Origin: Moanibacter sp965226025
GTDB taxonomy: Bacteria; Verrucomicrobiota; Verrucomicrobiia; Opitutales; UBA2987
NCBI GenBank assembly: GCA_965226025.1
Contig: CBDDCD010000003.1
Coordinates: 806,001-870,000, forward strand
Reading direction: 5' to 3'
Length of the DNA: 64,000 nucleotides
The notes under the pieces were generated by a model, which saw nothing but the letters and a program-made list of their open reading frames with translations, was not told the DNA's origin and searched no databases. Made by a program: the position numbers and the translations under genes. How positions within the stretch are numbered: position 1 is the stretch's first letter; every line of letters begins with the position of its first letter. This document shows positions 63,127 to 64,000 of this stretch, one piece after another.

Positions 63127-63582
63127 ATGCAAAGAAGAGTAGTGCGCTATAGTGAGGCGTTCAAGAAAGAGATCGTACGGGAGCTGGAGGTTGGGGAATT
63201 TAAGGACCCGGCGCAAGCTTCGCGACATTACGGGATAAGAGGACAAGACACAGTAAGGCGTTGGGCCAGGCAATATGGTCGGGATGGCATACTGAAACCG
63301 TTGATAAGAGTGCAAAAAAAGGACGAAGTGGAGGAGGTGAAACGGCTGCAAGAGCGCATAGGCCAGATGGAGCGCGCCTTGGCGGATTCGCAGATCAAGA
63401 ACCTGATCGAGGAGACGTATCTAGAGATCGCGTGCGGGCGATTGAACGAACCGGTGGAGGAGTTCAAAAAAAAGCACGCTACACAACGGTGGCAGAAGCG
63501 AAGAAGAAAGCATCAAGGCGTTGTGCGAGCAAGTGGGGATGAGCCGACAGAACTATTACAAGGAGCGTGGGAATCGCCGTGA
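63127..63582 (+). CDS. IS3-family OrfA
   Basis: ATG 63127 follows a strong GGAGGAAGGACG box. MQRRVVRYSEAFKKEIVREL, VGEFKDPAQASRHYGIRGQD and TVRRWARQYGRDGI form the helix-turn-helix; KRLQERIGQMERALADSQIK is the leucine-zipper region. An A8 run at 63467-63474 (TTC-AAA-AAA-AAG) is the usual kind of frameshift signal for making OrfAB. Codons after the A8 run are probably not used. Confidence 0.75.
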   Translation: MQRRVVRYSEAFKKEIVRELEVGEFKDPAQASRHYGIRGQDTVRRWARQYGRDGILKPLIRVQKKDEVEEVKRLQERIGQMERALADSQIKNLIEETYLEIACGRLNEPVEEFKKKHATQRWQKRRRKHQGVVRASGDEPTELLQGAWESP

Positions 63583-63768
63583 GGAACGGATCGAAGAAGA
63601 GAAAGTGTTAGAGCTGGTGAAGGGGGAACGGCGAGTGCAACCGCGCCTGGGAACACGCAAGCTTCACCATATGCTCAAGGAGGAAATGAGAGAGCAGGGG
63701 GTAGCCTTGGGAAGGGATCGAATGTTTCGGCTATTGCGCAAACATGGGTTGGTGGTGAAGCCGAAGAA
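63521..63768 (+). pseudogene. IS3-family OrfB, truncated and fused to restriction-gene fragment
   Basis: ESIKALCEQVGMSRQNYYKE and RRVQPRLGTRKLHHMLKEEM, then LGRDRMFRLLRKHGLVVKPK, are the OrfB N-terminus. The DDE catalytic domain is missing: at 63769 the sequence switches to the 211-bp repeat (DCFENLQLSFFIGEVV), in frame, giving a chimeric ORF to 63961. The chimera is an accident of recombination rather than a gene. Confidence 0.75.
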
Positions 63769-63979
63769 GCGAGCGGACTGTTTCGAGAATCTGCAATTGA
63801 GTTTCTTTATTGGGGAAGTCGTAGCCGGAACGGTGAAAATTGATTTTGACGCCAGAGAGGCCAAGCCGGGAAGCAAGGGACTAAGAAACCACGGGACCAA
63901 ATTCCGGATTTCTCCCGATGACATCTGCCGCATCTATGCGAAAAAGGAACGGCTTTGTTGAATTAAGTATGTTATTCCC
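63769..63979 (+). repeat. 211-bp direct repeat, right copy
   Basis: Right copy of 61253-61463. It is joined to the truncated OrfB on its left. Confidence 0.85.
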
Positions 63980-64000
63980 GTATAGTTCGCATCTGTCGGC

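Noticed and set aside
63521..63961. Fusion of a transposase with a restriction enzyme as a functional chimera
   Set aside because: The restriction part is only the C-terminal fragment and matches a direct repeat exactly, so the fusion is a recombination junction.

Overview
The window looks like chromosome from a genome full of insertion sequences and decaying genes. The catabolic gene content (three enolase-superfamily mandelate-racemase-type proteins, two phytanoyl-CoA-dioxygenase-family proteins, a sulfatase, a phosphotriesterase-family protein, DapA-like aldolase, sugar-binding proteins, glycosyl hydrolase, FG-GAP and cadherin-like secreted proteins) is typical of Verrucomicrobiota, Planctomycetota, Lentisphaerota, Latescibacterota or Poribacteria-like lineages, several of which live with sponges. 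I cannot place it more closely from sequence alone; the density of IS elements, remnants and frameshifts would fit a host-associated or bottlenecked population.

Layout. 1-7.2 kb: the N-terminus of a DppB-type ABC permease, an FG-GAP lipoprotein, a dead alcohol dehydrogenase, an intact zinc alcohol dehydrogenase, a Gfo/Idh/MocA-like protein and a large conserved protein that looks like an (alpha/alpha)-barrel carbohydrate enzyme. 7.2-21.1 kb: IS territory with a duplicated family-1 solute-binding protein, an internally deleted TIM-barrel epimerase, a sialidase remnant, a 287-bp foldback element, a frameshifted large transposase, and a truncated fusion of a DruA-like (DUF4338) domain with an ISAs1 transposase. 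21.1-27.4 kb: DapA-like aldolase, GNAT acetyltransferase and glycosyl hydrolase on the minus strand, then a REP-associated tyrosine transposase bracketed by inverted repeat blocks. 27.8-42.6 kb: MntA/HepT, the PhyH, enolase-superfamily, sulfatase and phosphotriesterase genes, with an IS containing a nested IS200. 43-48.8 kb: small toxin-antitoxin genes, GIY-YIG nucleases, an IS1634 element and a second MntA/HepT pair.

48.8-61.5 kb reads as an integrated element. Its left edge is a fragment of a tmRNA (ssrA) 3' end, used as an attachment site. It carries a decayed DUF499 ATPase, a two-gene unit of an MGHVRLG-starting protein and a QueC-like protein (the best candidate for an undescribed defence system), then a tightly packed replication module (Holliday-junction-resolvase-like nuclease, excisionase-like HTH, family A DNA polymerase, AEP-like primase, RecA-like helicase) followed by iteron-like repeats, a broken IS1595 and a dead MvaI/BcnI restriction endonuclease. 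61.5-64 kb holds a secreted cadherin-like protein and a truncated IS3 element, bracketed by a 211-bp direct repeat.

Two repeat systems stand out. A 1,816-bp IS occurs three times, with 7-bp target duplications at two copies. A roughly 300-bp structured element occurs three times (25746-26048, 32583-32883, 41105-41403), and its long internal stem is kept perfectly paired by compensatory changes.
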